Origin: Amycolatopsis aidingensis | Lineage (GTDB): Bacteria > Actinomycetota > Actinomycetes > Mycobacteriales > Pseudonocardiaceae | DNA: 64,000 bases | Assembly (NCBI RefSeq): GCF_018885265.1 | Contig: NZ_CP076538.1 | Coordinates: forward strand, 682,001-746,000 | Reading direction: 5' to 3' | Shown here: positions 8,637 through 17,337 of the stretch, piece after piece | Layout of the letters: every line of letters starts with the position of its first letter | Numbering within the stretch: the first letter of the stretch is position 1 | Notes under the pieces: model-generated | Told to the model about the DNA's origin: nothing | What the model saw: the letters and a program-made list of their open reading frames with translations, nothing else | The model's database searches: none | Program-made: the position numbers and the translations under genes

Positions 8637-10151
8637 GTCCACCCCGGCGAAGGTCAGCAGGTCGGCGAAGCCGAAGTCGCCGTTCGGTTTACCTGGCAGC
8701 GTGGGCCGCCAAGCGGGATCCGCCGCGAGATAGGACCGCGGGTCGAGTTCCAGCAGTCCGAGGATCACCTCGCCGATCAGCCGGGCGCCGACACCGGCCA
8801 GCGAGATGCCATCCCCGAGTACCTCCGCCTCCTTGAGCACGTAGTACCAGAGCGGGGTACTACGCTCCAGGCCGACGCCGAACTGCCGGAGCTCGGCCAG
8901 GGCGTCCGGTTCGAGCCGGGGCTGCCCCATCGCGTCCGCGATCGCCTGGCCGGAGGGCAGGGACCAGGTCAGGTGGCGTAGCAGGTTGCGCTGCGGCAGC
9001 GCGGTCGGCGGATCACCGGTCGGGATGGCCGCGATCGGCAGCCGGAACAGCACGGTGGAGATCTTCGTGTCGATCCGCTTGTTCGGCTTCACCTCGCCGT
9101 CGTTGAAGTTGAAGAATGTCTGCCAGCCGATGAACCGGCGCGGGGCACGCGCGCCGCCGCGCAGGTCGACCGGATCGTCCTGACCCTGGCCTGCCGGATC
9201 GAAGACGAACCCGAAGAACGGCTCGCCCTGATCGCCTGCCAGGTTGGCCCGGTAGGAAGGGCGCACCATGCTGTGCCCGAACCGGTAGGCGGCACCCTGA
9301 AACTCCACCGGCATGAAGTGCTGTCCGGACGCCGGCCGGTAGAACCGCCTGCCGTGCCGCAGCACATCCTGGGTGATGCCGAAACCGATCACCTGGGGCA
9401 GGAACTCGTGCACCACGATCCACTGGTAATGCCAGGTGACCAGCCGCCGGGCCCGGTCGAATACCTGACCGGCGGGCACCCCCTGTGCGCGCAGCCGGTC
9501 GACCATCCGGTTGTGGCAGAGCAGGAAAGCGGCGTGTATTCCGGAAACCATCAGATTCTCGTCGTTTCGCGGGTCCGAGATGATGGCGATCTCGTCCTGC
9601 TCGCGCGGGAGGTCCTCGAAAAGGCCGCCGCTTCCCACGATGAACTTGTCGTTGTCCTCCGGGTCGTACAAGGTGGGGTCCGCCGTGGGACCGCCGCCGT
9701 ATACCGAGTCGAGTTCCAGCGTGGGCGTGCGGGAGTTGGGTGACTCCTCCGGGTCGGCCGGTACGCCGAGCCGGGAGGAGAGGTCGAACGTGAAGTCGTG
9801 GTCCATGAACTGACCGAAGAACGTGGTTCCCGCCGTGTGGAAGGGATTGTCCACGTTGTTGGGACTGAGTTCGGGATGGGTGATGAGTCGTATCGGTCCT
9901 TCCTCGAGCGGGTCCTTGGCGTCCATCAGGCCGCCGGGCCTGCCCATTTCCCGCAGTGCCTCCTGCACGGCAGGGGTCGCCTGCGCGAAGGGCGGCAGGT
10001 CGGCGAAGATCCGGCCGAAGAACCGTGGTGACGAGGGTGCGGCCGCGGCCATTCCGGGCGTGAGGGCGGTTGCCGCGGCGCCCGCCGTGACTCCGCCGAG
10101 GAATCGGCGCCGGTTGACAGGTGCGCAGCGTTGATCGTCAGCATGTTTCAT
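8616..10151 (-). CDS. Tat-exported animal-type haem peroxidase
   Basis: A 511-residue secreted enzyme of the animal haem peroxidase (peroxinectin-like) superfamily, expected to oxidise substrates with H2O2 outside the cell. The N-terminus has a twin-arginine signal (NRRRFLGG, residues 13-20) followed by an Ala-rich hydrophobic run. The distal motif FGQFMDHDFTFD (112-123) contains the distal His H118 and the haem-linking/Ca-binding Asp residues. RNDENLMVSGIHAAF and LCHNRMVDRL match the family RxxEN/HNR region, and YRFGHSMV (289-296) holds the proximal His H293. The electron donor is unknown. It follows, on the same strand and after ~100 bp, the dual-HTH regulator gene, which might control it. 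Confidence 0.85.
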   Translation of the reverse strand: MKHADDQRCAPVNRRRFLGGVTAGAAATALTPGMAAAAPSSPRFFGRIFADLPPFAQATPAVQEALREMGRPGGLMDAKDPLEEGPIRLITHPELSPNNVDNPFHTAGTTFFGQFMDHDFTFDLSSRLGVPADPEESPNSRTPTLELDSVYGGGPTADPTLYDPEDNDKFIVGSGGLFEDLPREQDEIAIISDPRNDENLMVSGIHAAFLLCHNRMVDRLRAQGVPAGQVFDRARRLVTWHYQWIVVHEFLPQVIGFGITQDVLRHGRRFYRPASGQHFMPVEFQGAAYRFGHSMVRPSYRANLAGDQGEPFFGFVFDPAGQGQDDPVDLRGGARAPRRFIGWQTFFNFNDGEVKPNKRIDTKISTVLFRLPIAAIPTGDPPTALPQRNLLRHLTWSLPSGQAIADAMGQPRLEPDALAELRQFGVGLERSTPLWYYVLKEAEVLGDGISLAGVGARLIGEVILGLLELDPRSYLAADPAWRPTLPGKPNGDFGFADLLTFAGVDPASRGQ

Positions 10152-10253
10152 GTCGGCCTCCGCGTTCGCGGGCAGGGATAGGCGTGTCCCGAAAATGCTC
10201 CGTATGCGCGATCGTCGCCAGGACCAGAATGACCTAGGGGTGACGCGAAACCC

Positions 10254-11441
10254 TTAGGTGTCGCCAGGGGGTGAGACGAGCCCGAGCCGCCTGGCCAGCT
10301 CCAGCGCGGCCGGTCTGTTGTGTACCCGGAGTTTCGAGAACAGCTGCCGCTGAATACTTTGCACGGTCTTGATCGTGATCCCGAGTTCCTGCGCGGTCTG
10401 CCGGACGGAGTGGCCGCGGCCGATCGAGTCGAGCACGTCCCGTTCGCGCGGGGTCAGCATGGTCGGCGCGGCCGGTTGGTTCTCGGGCAGCAGTGCTCGC
10501 ACCGGACCGTCCGTGGTGACCAGGTAGCCAGCCGCGGTCAGCACGATGGTGGGCAGCAGCCGCTCGGCCAGGTGCTCACCGGTGAGCGTGGCGCTGGCTC
10601 CGCGTAACAACGCCCCGGCTGCCGCCTGCCCACCGTGGAAGGCGGGGTCGATCACGATGATCGGCGCCGCCTGCCGTTCGGCGGCCTGCCAGCAGCTCTC
10701 GGTCGGCTCCACCAGGATCGTCACCGGCGGCCGGGTGGCCATGCCCTGCGCGGAAAGGATCCGGGACACCTCGTCGTGCAGTGCGCCGGGCGGCCCGCCG
10801 AACAGGCCTTCGGCGGCGGGACCGGTACCCCTCCGCCAAGCCAGGCCGAGCCTGCCGACCTCGGCGGCGGCCTCGGTGCGGCTGTGCACCTCCAGCTTGG
10901 CGAAGATGCGTCGCTTGTGGTTGGTCACCGTGTGCGGGCTGATCCCAAGCACATCGGCGATCTCGACCACCGGGCAGCCTGCGCAGATCAGGGCGAGGAT
11001 CTCCAGTTCCCGGCCGCTCAGCCCGCCGCCCGCGGACCGGGACGGCAGCTCGGTTCCGGCCTCCAGCAGTGCGGCCCGCAGCGGCGGCAGTCCATACTGG
11101 CTGCTGACCAGCCGGTCAGCACCGGCGCGGTGCAAGCGAAGCAGTTGGGGCGCGTCCGGGGTGTGGTGCACCCCGATCACGTGTACCCGCGGGCAGCACC
11201 GGTGCAGGCTCGCCAGCAGGCCGAGTTCCTCGGTGCCTGCGGAGCTCAGCTCCACCACGGCGAGGTCCGGCGAGCGCAGGGTGCACAACCGGAGCAGCTC
11301 CGGTCCGCTGGTCACCGCGCCCGCCACCACATGGCCGGGTAGCGCCTGTACCCAGCTCGCGAGCGCATCCCGCAGCAGGGGATCCAGGCACCGCACGACC
11401 ACTTTGCGGGGTGCGCGGTCCTGATTGGTTGTGTCCGACAT
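10254..11441 (-). CDS. Response-regulator-like protein with two LuxR HTH domains
   Basis: A 395-residue transcription factor with an unusual duplicated layout. Residues ~12-130 look like a degenerate receiver domain, and 141-200 are a LuxR/NarL HTH (SGRELEILALI...SPHTVTNHKRRIFAKL). Residues ~240-320 resemble a second degenerate receiver, and 329-388 are a second LuxR HTH (TPRERDVLDSI...TIKTVQSIQRQLFSKL). A standard NarL-type regulator has one of each and about 220 residues. Clear phospho-acceptor geometry is not visible in either receiver half, so activation may not be by phosphorylation. Its targets are unknown; the peroxidase gene lies just downstream. Confidence 0.82.
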   Translation of the reverse strand: MSDTTNQDRAPRKVVVRCLDPLLRDALASWVQALPGHVVAGAVTSGPELLRLCTLRSPDLAVVELSSAGTEELGLLASLHRCCPRVHVIGVHHTPDAPQLLRLHRAGADRLVSSQYGLPPLRAALLEAGTELPSRSAGGGLSGRELEILALICAGCPVVEIADVLGISPHTVTNHKRRIFAKLEVHSRTEAAAEVGRLGLAWRRGTGPAAEGLFGGPPGALHDEVSRILSAQGMATRPPVTILVEPTESCWQAAERQAAPIIVIDPAFHGGQAAAGALLRGASATLTGEHLAERLLPTIVLTAAGYLVTTDGPVRALLPENQPAAPTMLTPRERDVLDSIGRGHSVRQTAQELGITIKTVQSIQRQLFSKLRVHNRPAALELARRLGLVSPPGDT

Positions 11442-11638
11442 GAGGGATCCGTTTCCTGACGATCCCGCGCGCCCGTGGATACGTCGGATTTGTCCGAGAA
11501 TAGGCGACCTGCATCCGTCAAGGTCTAGACCATACGGACGAATCTTTTACTGACCCGTCGGTCCGCTTACCGGCCGGTGCCGGGAAATAGGGCAATCGCC
11601 CGATCCATGGGCAGGTTCCTTAGCCGCAGGCTTGCGGT

Positions 11639-12445
11639 ATGGCGACAACGAACACCGCGGCGCTGTGGGGCGCCGAGAAGCTCCAACTGGAGGCATACCT
11701 GCGGCGTATCGGGCTGGCGGGGGAGCTGCCCGCCGACCCGGGGACGTTGCGTGCCGTGCATCGCGCGCACGTCACCTCGATCCCGTTCGAGAACCTGGAG
11801 GTGCTGCTCGGCGGCGTGCCCGCGCTGGACGTCGGCAGCGTGCAGGACAAGCTCGTCCGGCAGGAACGTGGCGGCTACTGCTACGAGCACACCGTGCTGT
11901 TCGCCGCGGCGCTGACCCGGCTGGGCTTCCTGGTCGAGGGGCTCGGCGCCCGGATCAGGGTCGGCCGACCGCAACCGCAGGCCCGCTCGCACGGCGCGTT
12001 GCTGGTCCAGGCTGGTGGCGTGGAATGGCTGGCCGACGTCGGCTTCGGCGGTGGTGGGCTGCGTGAGCCGATGCCGTTGCGCGCGGGGGACGCCGAGCAG
12101 GACGGCTGGTCCTTCCGGCTGGTGCGCGAGGAGAATCTGTGGGTGCTGCGGTCCCGCAACGGCGCCGACTGGGTCGATCTGTACGCCTTCGGCACCGAGC
12201 CGCACTACCCGGCGGACTACGAGGTTTACAATTACTTCGCCGCGGCCCACCCGGATTCCCCGTTCGTCGGCAGGCCGATCGCCTTGCGCACCACGGCCGA
12301 CTCGCGAATCTCCTTGCGCGGCAACGAACTGCACACCGCGACCCCGGACGGCCACAGCGAGCGGCGGGCGCTGGAGCCCGGCGAGCTGCCCGAGGTGCTG
12401 CGTGCGGTCTTCGGCATCACCCCGCCGGAAGAACTCCTTCAGTGA
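11639..12445 (+). CDS. Arylamine N-acetyltransferase
   Basis: A 268-residue cytosolic enzyme that moves acetyl from acetyl-CoA to arylamines or hydrazines. The Cys-His-Asp triad is complete: C81 in RGGYCYEH, H118 in SHGALLV, D133 in LADVGFGG. SIPFENLEVLL near residue 47 is the usual family N-terminal motif. A paralogue with the same catalytic residues lies at 59.8-60.7 kb. The gene is divergent from the dual-HTH regulator across a ~200-bp gap. It overlaps the 3' end of the convergent deaminase-like gene by 7 bp. Confidence 0.9.
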   Translation: MATTNTAALWGAEKLQLEAYLRRIGLAGELPADPGTLRAVHRAHVTSIPFENLEVLLGGVPALDVGSVQDKLVRQERGGYCYEHTVLFAAALTRLGFLVEGLGARIRVGRPQPQARSHGALLVQAGGVEWLADVGFGGGGLREPMPLRAGDAEQDGWSFRLVREENLWVLRSRNGADWVDLYAFGTEPHYPADYEVYNYFAAAHPDSPFVGRPIALRTTADSRISLRGNELHTATPDGHSERRALEPGELPEVLRAVFGITPPEELLQ

Positions 12446-13596
12446 CCGGCGCGTCCGGTGCGTACCTCGGATCGGGCCTGGCGAGCGGTCTCCAGCAGGT
12501 GCCGCCGGAGCTCGGCGCCGCCGGTGTGGGTGCATACCCAGTCCAGCTCCGCGTCGAGGGTCGTGCCGAACAGGCCGGGATCGTCGGAGGAGACCACGAA
12601 CGGGAGCCCGGCGGAAAGGAACCGGTGCACCGGGTGGTGCGCGGGGTCGGCGATGCCCCCGATCCTCCGGTTGGAGGTCGGGCACACCTCGATCACCGCC
12701 CCGCTCGCGTGCACCCGCTGGATCGCGTACTCCTGCCTGCGACGCAGCTGCGCCAGTCGCCGCTCCTCGTACTCGATGGTGATCGTCGCGGTGCCGGGCG
12801 ATGCGGTGAGCCGGTCCAGCTCCGCGCGCAGTGCCGAGGGGTCGACCCACACACCCGCCGCCCGTAACCCGGGCTCGTGTCGCAGGTCGTAGGCGATCTG
12901 GTCGCGGCGTTCCGCCACGGTTTCCGTGCGGGTGTGCGGGCCGAACAGGGCCGGGTCCACGCCGAGCGCGATGGCGTGCCCCAGCCGATGCGCGCCGAGC
13001 TCGGCCTTGTCCTTGGGCGGGTGGCCTTCCTCCATCCCGCAGAAGTCGATCCCGGTGATCGTGTCTCCCCGCGGCCCGAGCGCGAGCGCCCGCACGCGAT
13101 CCCAGTCCCGCCAGGGATCGGACCGGCTCAACGTGACGGCGAATCGCTCGGCCGATCCCGCATACCGCGGAGGCTGGGCCGCGGCCACCATCTCCGCGCT
13201 GACTCGCAACTCCGCATAGTCGATTCGCTGCCGCCGGTGGTCGGCCCTGATCTCCGCGGCGAACCGGGCGACCTCGGCGTCGGTCTCCGCCCAGGGTCTC
13301 GTGGGATCCTCCGGGTTCGCCGCTACCCACAGCAGGTTGGCCTTGGCCTGGAACCGTCCGAAGTTGCCGCCGTCCTCGTCACCGAACACGAACAGCCGCG
13401 CGAACTCGGCGGCGGCAGCCGAATCACCCTGCCGGTACCGCTCGACGAGCCGTCGGGTCGGCGGAACCGAGCCGTAAGCTACCGCCATCTCCCGCTCGTA
13501 CCAGTCCCACAGCACGCGCTCGCTGCGCGCGAGATGCCGGAGCAGTGGCAGCGGCCGGATGCAACCATGAAAATGCAGGTGCAGTTCGGCGCGCAT
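12439..13596 (-). CDS. Adenosine/AMP deaminase-superfamily protein
   Basis: A 385-residue amidohydrolase-fold protein. The metal-binding ELHLHFHG motif is at the very N-terminus, HRLGHAIALG is in the centre, and EVCPTSN and SSDDPGLFGT are near the end. These match adenosine deaminase strand motifs in order. The HAGE block of true adenosine deaminases is replaced by sequence around FCGMEEGHPP, so the substrate may not be adenosine. I start at the ATG at 13596, which places the HxH motif at residues 6-8. An upstream TTG at 13632 would add 12 polar residues without homology. It may be transcribed with the downstream-oriented sugar genes, but they are separated by ~70 bp. Confidence 0.72.
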   Translation of the reverse strand: MRAELHLHFHGCIRPLPLLRHLARSERVLWDWYEREMAVAYGSVPPTRRLVERYRQGDSAAAAEFARLFVFGDEDGGNFGRFQAKANLLWVAANPEDPTRPWAETDAEVARFAAEIRADHRRQRIDYAELRVSAEMVAAAQPPRYAGSAERFAVTLSRSDPWRDWDRVRALALGPRGDTITGIDFCGMEEGHPPKDKAELGAHRLGHAIALGVDPALFGPHTRTETVAERRDQIAYDLRHEPGLRAAGVWVDPSALRAELDRLTASPGTATITIEYEERRLAQLRRRQEYAIQRVHASGAVIEVCPTSNRRIGGIADPAHHPVHRFLSAGLPFVVSSDDPGLFGTTLDAELDWVCTHTGGAELRRHLLETARQARSEVRTGRAGH

Positions 13597-13665
13597 CCGG
13601 CGACTTTCACAGTCGCGGTCGTCGTCCCGCAACGGGTTTTCCGGGACAACACCAGCTGGATGCGG

Positions 13666-15117
13666 TTACCTGGTGGCGACGGCGAGCAGGTCGGCGTCGA
13701 TCCAGCCGCGCGTGTGCAACGCGGTGCAGAAGTGGTGGTAGGAGTCGGCCAGCGCGTCCCGTTCGGCCGGGTCCGGCTCGATCAGCTCGGACTCCTCGGC
13801 CAGCCTGCCGCTGGCCTCGCCGAGGCCGCCGGGAAGGGTAGCCGCGGCGGCTAGCAGTGCGGCACCGTAGCCGGTTTCCGCATGCGGCGCGATGCGCAGC
13901 CCGAGTCCGGTGACGGTCGCCCTGATTTTGTTCCACAGTGGACTTTTACTGCCACCACCGGCGGCCGAAAGCGGTCCGGTCACCGGGATACCAAGCCTGC
14001 GTAGGTGGTCCAGGGCGAGTCGTTCGAGAAACGCGACGCCCTCCAGCCGCGCGCGGTGCACCTCGACCTCGTCGGCGGGGGAGCCCAGCACGAAACCCCT
14101 TGCGGCAGGCGAGGTGAACGGGAACCGCTCGCCCTGCCTGCGCAGCGGGTAGGTGACGACCCGCGCGGGCCCGCCGGCCGCGGCGGCCGCGTCCAGCCTT
14201 GCCAGCTCTGGAGTGTCCGAAACGGACTCGCCACCGGTGTTCGAAGCCCCGCCGGGCAACCACCAGCCATCCGGGTGGCGATGGCTGTACATCGCGCCGG
14301 TGGGGTCCGGAACCAGCCGCTCGGTGACCCCCTTGAGCACGTAGGTGGTACCGAGGATGCCGACGAACTGACCCGGCGCCACCGCGCCGGAGGCCAGCTG
14401 GCCCGCGCAGCCGTCCGTCATCCCGGCCACCACCCGGCAGCCCGCGCGCAGCCCGGTCTCCGCCGCGGCCGCGGGCCCGACCTCGCCGAGCACGGTGCAT
14501 GGCGCGACCACCTCGGGCAGCCAGGACGACGGGACGCCGAGCGCGTCGAAAACCTCGCCTGCCCACGCACCGGCCAGGGGGTCGTACCCGCTCTTCAGCG
14601 CGTGTGCGGAGTCCGTGGCCACAGGGCCACCCACCAGCTCGGCGCCGATCACCTCCGGGGTGTGCCGGATCCCGGCGGCCGCACCGACGTGATCGCGCAG
14701 CCAGCCGATCCGGCCGAGCGCGGCGGTGGCCGACACGGTCATCCCGAGCGCCCGCCAGCGCGCCCAGCCCAGCTCGGCGGCCTTGCTGTTGTACGGGGTT
14801 CCGCGCCGGTCGTCGTACATCAGCGCGGGCGAGCACGGCCGCCCTCGCGCGTCCACGGCCACGATGGTGCCCGAGGTGGCGGCGACCGCGACGGCGGTGA
14901 CCTCGGCGCCCCGGCCCGGAAGGGCCGCGGTGGTCCGGCGCAGCGCGGTCGCCACGGCCGGCCACCAGCTTCCCGCGTCCTGCTCGCTGTGTCCCGCGGT
15001 GCGGACCGGGGCGGGCAACGGTGTCGCCGCGCCCGCGAGCACGCGCCCGGCGCCGTCCACCGCGAGGGTGCGTACCCCCGCGGTGGCGACGTCGATGCCG
15101 ATGGTCACTCCGGTCAC
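13666..15117 (-). CDS. FGGY-family carbohydrate kinase (A)
   Basis: A 483-residue sugar/polyol kinase. The N-terminal phosphate-binding strand is GIDVATAGVRTLAVD. The catalytic region contains YDDRRG, and GMTDGCAGQLASGAV and AAGGGSKSPLWNKI mark the second FGGY domain. Closest in feel to xylulokinase/erythritol-kinase types, but the substrate cannot be read from sequence. The GTG start at 15117 overlaps the TGA of the upstream polyol permease (GTGA), so the two are translationally coupled and very probably handle the same substrate. Their shared promoter carries the putative DeoR operator at 16487-16499. A second GTG at 15108 is an alternative start. Confidence 0.85.
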   Translation of the reverse strand: MTGVTIGIDVATAGVRTLAVDGAGRVLAGAATPLPAPVRTAGHSEQDAGSWWPAVATALRRTTAALPGRGAEVTAVAVAATSGTIVAVDARGRPCSPALMYDDRRGTPYNSKAAELGWARWRALGMTVSATAALGRIGWLRDHVGAAAGIRHTPEVIGAELVGGPVATDSAHALKSGYDPLAGAWAGEVFDALGVPSSWLPEVVAPCTVLGEVGPAAAAETGLRAGCRVVAGMTDGCAGQLASGAVAPGQFVGILGTTYVLKGVTERLVPDPTGAMYSHRHPDGWWLPGGASNTGGESVSDTPELARLDAAAAAGGPARVVTYPLRRQGERFPFTSPAARGFVLGSPADEVEVHRARLEGVAFLERLALDHLRRLGIPVTGPLSAAGGGSKSPLWNKIRATVTGLGLRIAPHAETGYGAALLAAAATLPGGLGEASGRLAEESELIEPDPAERDALADSYHHFCTALHTRGWIDADLLAVATR

Positions 15118-16448
15118 GTGACGGCGACCTTCTCTCCGGCCTGTTGCAAGGTGCTGTCCTTCTCGATCGCCTGCTCGGTTTCCTCCGGTAGCTTCAGGAA
15201 CCGGGTCAGTATGGCGGCCATGATGTACAGCGCCGCGAAGATGATCACCACTCCGGCGCCGCCGAACGGGCCGAGGAACAGGCTCACCACCGCAGGCCCG
15301 GCGAAGGTGGCCGCGCCCGCCCCGAAGTTCAACAGTGCCATCGCACCGCCCTTGTTCTCCGGGGCCAGCGAGGGCAAAAGGGCCGAGATCGGCACGAAAC
15401 CGGCGAGTGTGGCGCCGTACAGCGCGCCGACCAGCAGTGCCAGCCAGTAGTACTCGGCACCGGCGTAGACCGGCACGAAGTACAGCAGCAGGATCGAGAT
15501 GGCACACCCGATCGCGCCGAAGTAGGTGATCGTGGTCCGCCAGCCGATCTTGTCACTGAGCACGCCGAAGATCAGGTTGAAGAAGATGTTGGTGCCGAAG
15601 ATGACCGACACCAGCAGCAGCCAGCGGCTCTCGCCGAACCCGATCTCGCTGATGAAGATGGTCGGGAAGAACACCAGGATGCCGAACTCCGGGGCGGTGT
15701 TGATCACCCGGACGATCATGCCGACGCCAACCCTCGGTTTCTTCCAGGCAATGGAAAGGCTGGACACCAGGCTCTGCACCGGCTTGACCTCGGGCGGCGC
15801 CAGCCGTTCGCGCCCGGTGCGCTCGCGCACGCCGAGCAGGCAGACCAGGCCGCCGAGGCCGAGGATGCCGATGGAAAGCCAGAGCGTGCCGTAGTGCCCG
15901 AGCACCGGGTTGGTGAAGTTGGCGACCAGCGCGCCCAGGGTCGGCAGGCCCCCGGTGAAGGCGAAGTAGAACCAGCCCACCGCGGCACCCAGCCGGGCGA
16001 CCGGGGCAACGGCGGTGATCCACACCAGGAATCCGAACGCGAACATCGGGTAGCCGAACCCGCGCAGCCCGTAGAACAGGATCATCAGGGGGTAGCTCTC
16101 CCCTGCGACGGCCACCGCGAGGAACAGCGCGTCGAAGACCACCCAGATGACCAGGCCGGCGAGCATCACCCGGCGCGGCCCCCAGAGTTCGGACAGCGCA
16201 CCGGAAAGCCAGGACGCGAGCATGACCGCGACCCCGTACACGGTAATGACGTGCGAGGCCCGGATATCGGTGCCCGCGCCGTTGTCGGCCATGAACGGTG
16301 CGATGAACGCGGACTCCACCCCGTCGCCGATCATGAACAGCAGCAGGCCGACGTACCCGAGGAAGAGCGGCGCCGGCAGGCCCCACCTGTTCAGCATCCG
16401 GGCGAACGGGCCGGGCTGGGACAACTCCGATGTTGTCGACTGGCTCAT
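15114..16448 (-). CDS. MFS polyol permease (RbtT/DalT-like)
   Basis: A ~444-residue transporter with 12 predicted membrane segments, of the ribitol/arabitol-type polyol permease group. Recognisable blocks are FMIGDGVESAFIAPFM in helix 1, LSELWGPRRVML between helices 2 and 3, and FGVLSDKIGWRTT in the second half. I choose the second ATG (16448): GGAGG lies 5 nt upstream, whereas the first ATG (16460) overlaps that ribosome-binding site. The GGAGG is in one arm of a perfect 10-bp inverted repeat (16453-16486) that abuts the putative DeoR operator, so both transcription and translation may be controlled. Cotranscribed with kinase A. Confidence 0.85.
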   Translation of the reverse strand: MSQSTTSELSQPGPFARMLNRWGLPAPLFLGYVGLLLFMIGDGVESAFIAPFMADNGAGTDIRASHVITVYGVAVMLASWLSGALSELWGPRRVMLAGLVIWVVFDALFLAVAVAGESYPLMILFYGLRGFGYPMFAFGFLVWITAVAPVARLGAAVGWFYFAFTGGLPTLGALVANFTNPVLGHYGTLWLSIGILGLGGLVCLLGVRERTGRERLAPPEVKPVQSLVSSLSIAWKKPRVGVGMIVRVINTAPEFGILVFFPTIFISEIGFGESRWLLLVSVIFGTNIFFNLIFGVLSDKIGWRTTITYFGAIGCAISILLLYFVPVYAGAEYYWLALLVGALYGATLAGFVPISALLPSLAPENKGGAMALLNFGAGAATFAGPAVVSLFLGPFGGAGVVIIFAALYIMAAILTRFLKLPEETEQAIEKDSTLQQAGEKVAVT

Positions 16449-16452
16449 ATAT

Positions 16453-16486
16453 GCCTCCATGACAGTGATGAGCGTATCATGGAGGC
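16453..16486 (-). promoter_or_regulatory. Leader hairpin covering the ribosome-binding site of the polyol permease gene
   Basis: Perfect 10-bp inverted repeat (GCCTCCATGA / TCATGGAGGC) with a 14-nt loop, directly upstream of the permease ATG at 16448. In the minus-strand mRNA the 3' arm contains the GGAGG Shine-Dalgarno, and the 5' arm contains its complement. If transcription starts upstream of 16486, the site would be masked. The 5' arm touches the operator palindrome with no gap. Confidence 0.55.
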
Positions 16487-16499
16487 TGTTAATTTAACA
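16487..16499. promoter_or_regulatory. Putative DeoR operator, copy 1
   Basis: TGTTAATTTAACA is a perfect 6-bp inverted repeat about a single central base. The first 12 bases recur exactly at 18010-18021, in front of the other sugar operon. It is an A+T-rich island in very G+C-rich surroundings and lies between the DeoR-type regulator gene and the permease gene. Binding by that regulator is inference from position and duplication. Confidence 0.65.
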
Positions 16500-16533
16500 C
16501 GCAAGATGTTGCGAGAAGTTTTCCTCTTATCAC

Positions 16534-17325
16534 TCAGCCAGGGGCGACATCCACCTCGACGCGGTTGCGCAGCTCCTCGACCAGTGGGCTCGGCACGGCC
16601 GAGTCCACGACCAGCCGGTCGTAGTCGCTCACCGGGGCCAGCCGGTGCAGGGCCGAGCGCGGCATCTTGCTCGAATCCATCAGCAGCACCTTGGTCTCCG
16701 CGCTGGCCAGCATGGCGCGCTTGACCATCACGATCTCCGGCTCCTGGTGGAAGGTCATCTCGGCGTTCATCGCGGAGGTGGACACGAAGGTCGCGTCCAC
16801 CGTGATCCGCTCCACCGCCTCGAGGCAGGGCATGCCGAGGAAGGAGTCGTGCGTGCTGGAGTAGTCCCCGCCGATGCAGATCAGCCGCAGGTCCTCCACC
16901 CCCTTCAGCTCCTCGATGGTGCGCAGGTAGTTCGTGGCCACGGTCAGCGGCACCACTTCCGGCAGCAGCCTGGCCAGCGCCAGCGCGCTGGTGGAGTCAT
17001 CCAGCAGGATCGACATGCCGGGCTCCACCTGGGTCAGTGCCTGCTTCGCGATCGCAGCCTTGGCCTCCACATGCGCACCGAGCCGGTATTCGGCGTTGCT
17101 CTCGAACACGGTCGAAGGCTGGGCGGACACCCCGCCGCGGAACTTGCGCAGCAGCCCTCTTCTGGCGAGTTCATCGAGGTCACGATGCACCGTCATGACA
17201 CTGACCCCGGTGAGTTCGGCCAACTCGGCCGCGGAGGCCGAGCCCCGGTTCACCACGTAGTCGGTGATGCGTTGCTGCCTGATACCGCGAGAGCGCGCGC
17301 TGCCCCCGCTCGACGTCTCGCTCAT
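16534..17325 (-). CDS. DeoR-family transcriptional regulator
   Basis: A 263-residue repressor-type protein. The N-terminal DeoR HTH spans about residues 15-70 (RQQRITDYVVNRG...SVMTVHRDLDELARRGLL). The C-terminal DeoRC sugar-phosphate sensor domain has the LDDSTSALALARLL phosphate-binding motif and the later LMDSSKM motif. Such regulators usually respond to a phosphorylated sugar made by the pathway they control. The gene lies 12 nt after the histidine-phosphatase gene on the same strand and between the two putative operators, so autoregulation through 18010-18022 is likely. Confidence 0.88.
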   Translation of the reverse strand: MSETSSGGSARSRGIRQQRITDYVVNRGSASAAELAELTGVSVMTVHRDLDELARRGLLRKFRGGVSAQPSTVFESNAEYRLGAHVEAKAAIAKQALTQVEPGMSILLDDSTSALALARLLPEVVPLTVATNYLRTIEELKGVEDLRLICIGGDYSSTHDSFLGMPCLEAVERITVDATFVSTSAMNAEMTFHQEPEIVMVKRAMLASAETKVLLMDSSKMPRSALHRLAPVSDYDRLVVDSAVPSPLVEELRNRVEVDVAPG

Positions 17326-17337
17326 CAGTCCAGGATC

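Noticed and set aside
12467..12892. CRISPR-like or repeat structure in G+C-rich regions
   Set aside because: Only codon-level repetitiveness is present; no regularly spaced direct repeats with unique spacers were seen here or anywhere in the window.
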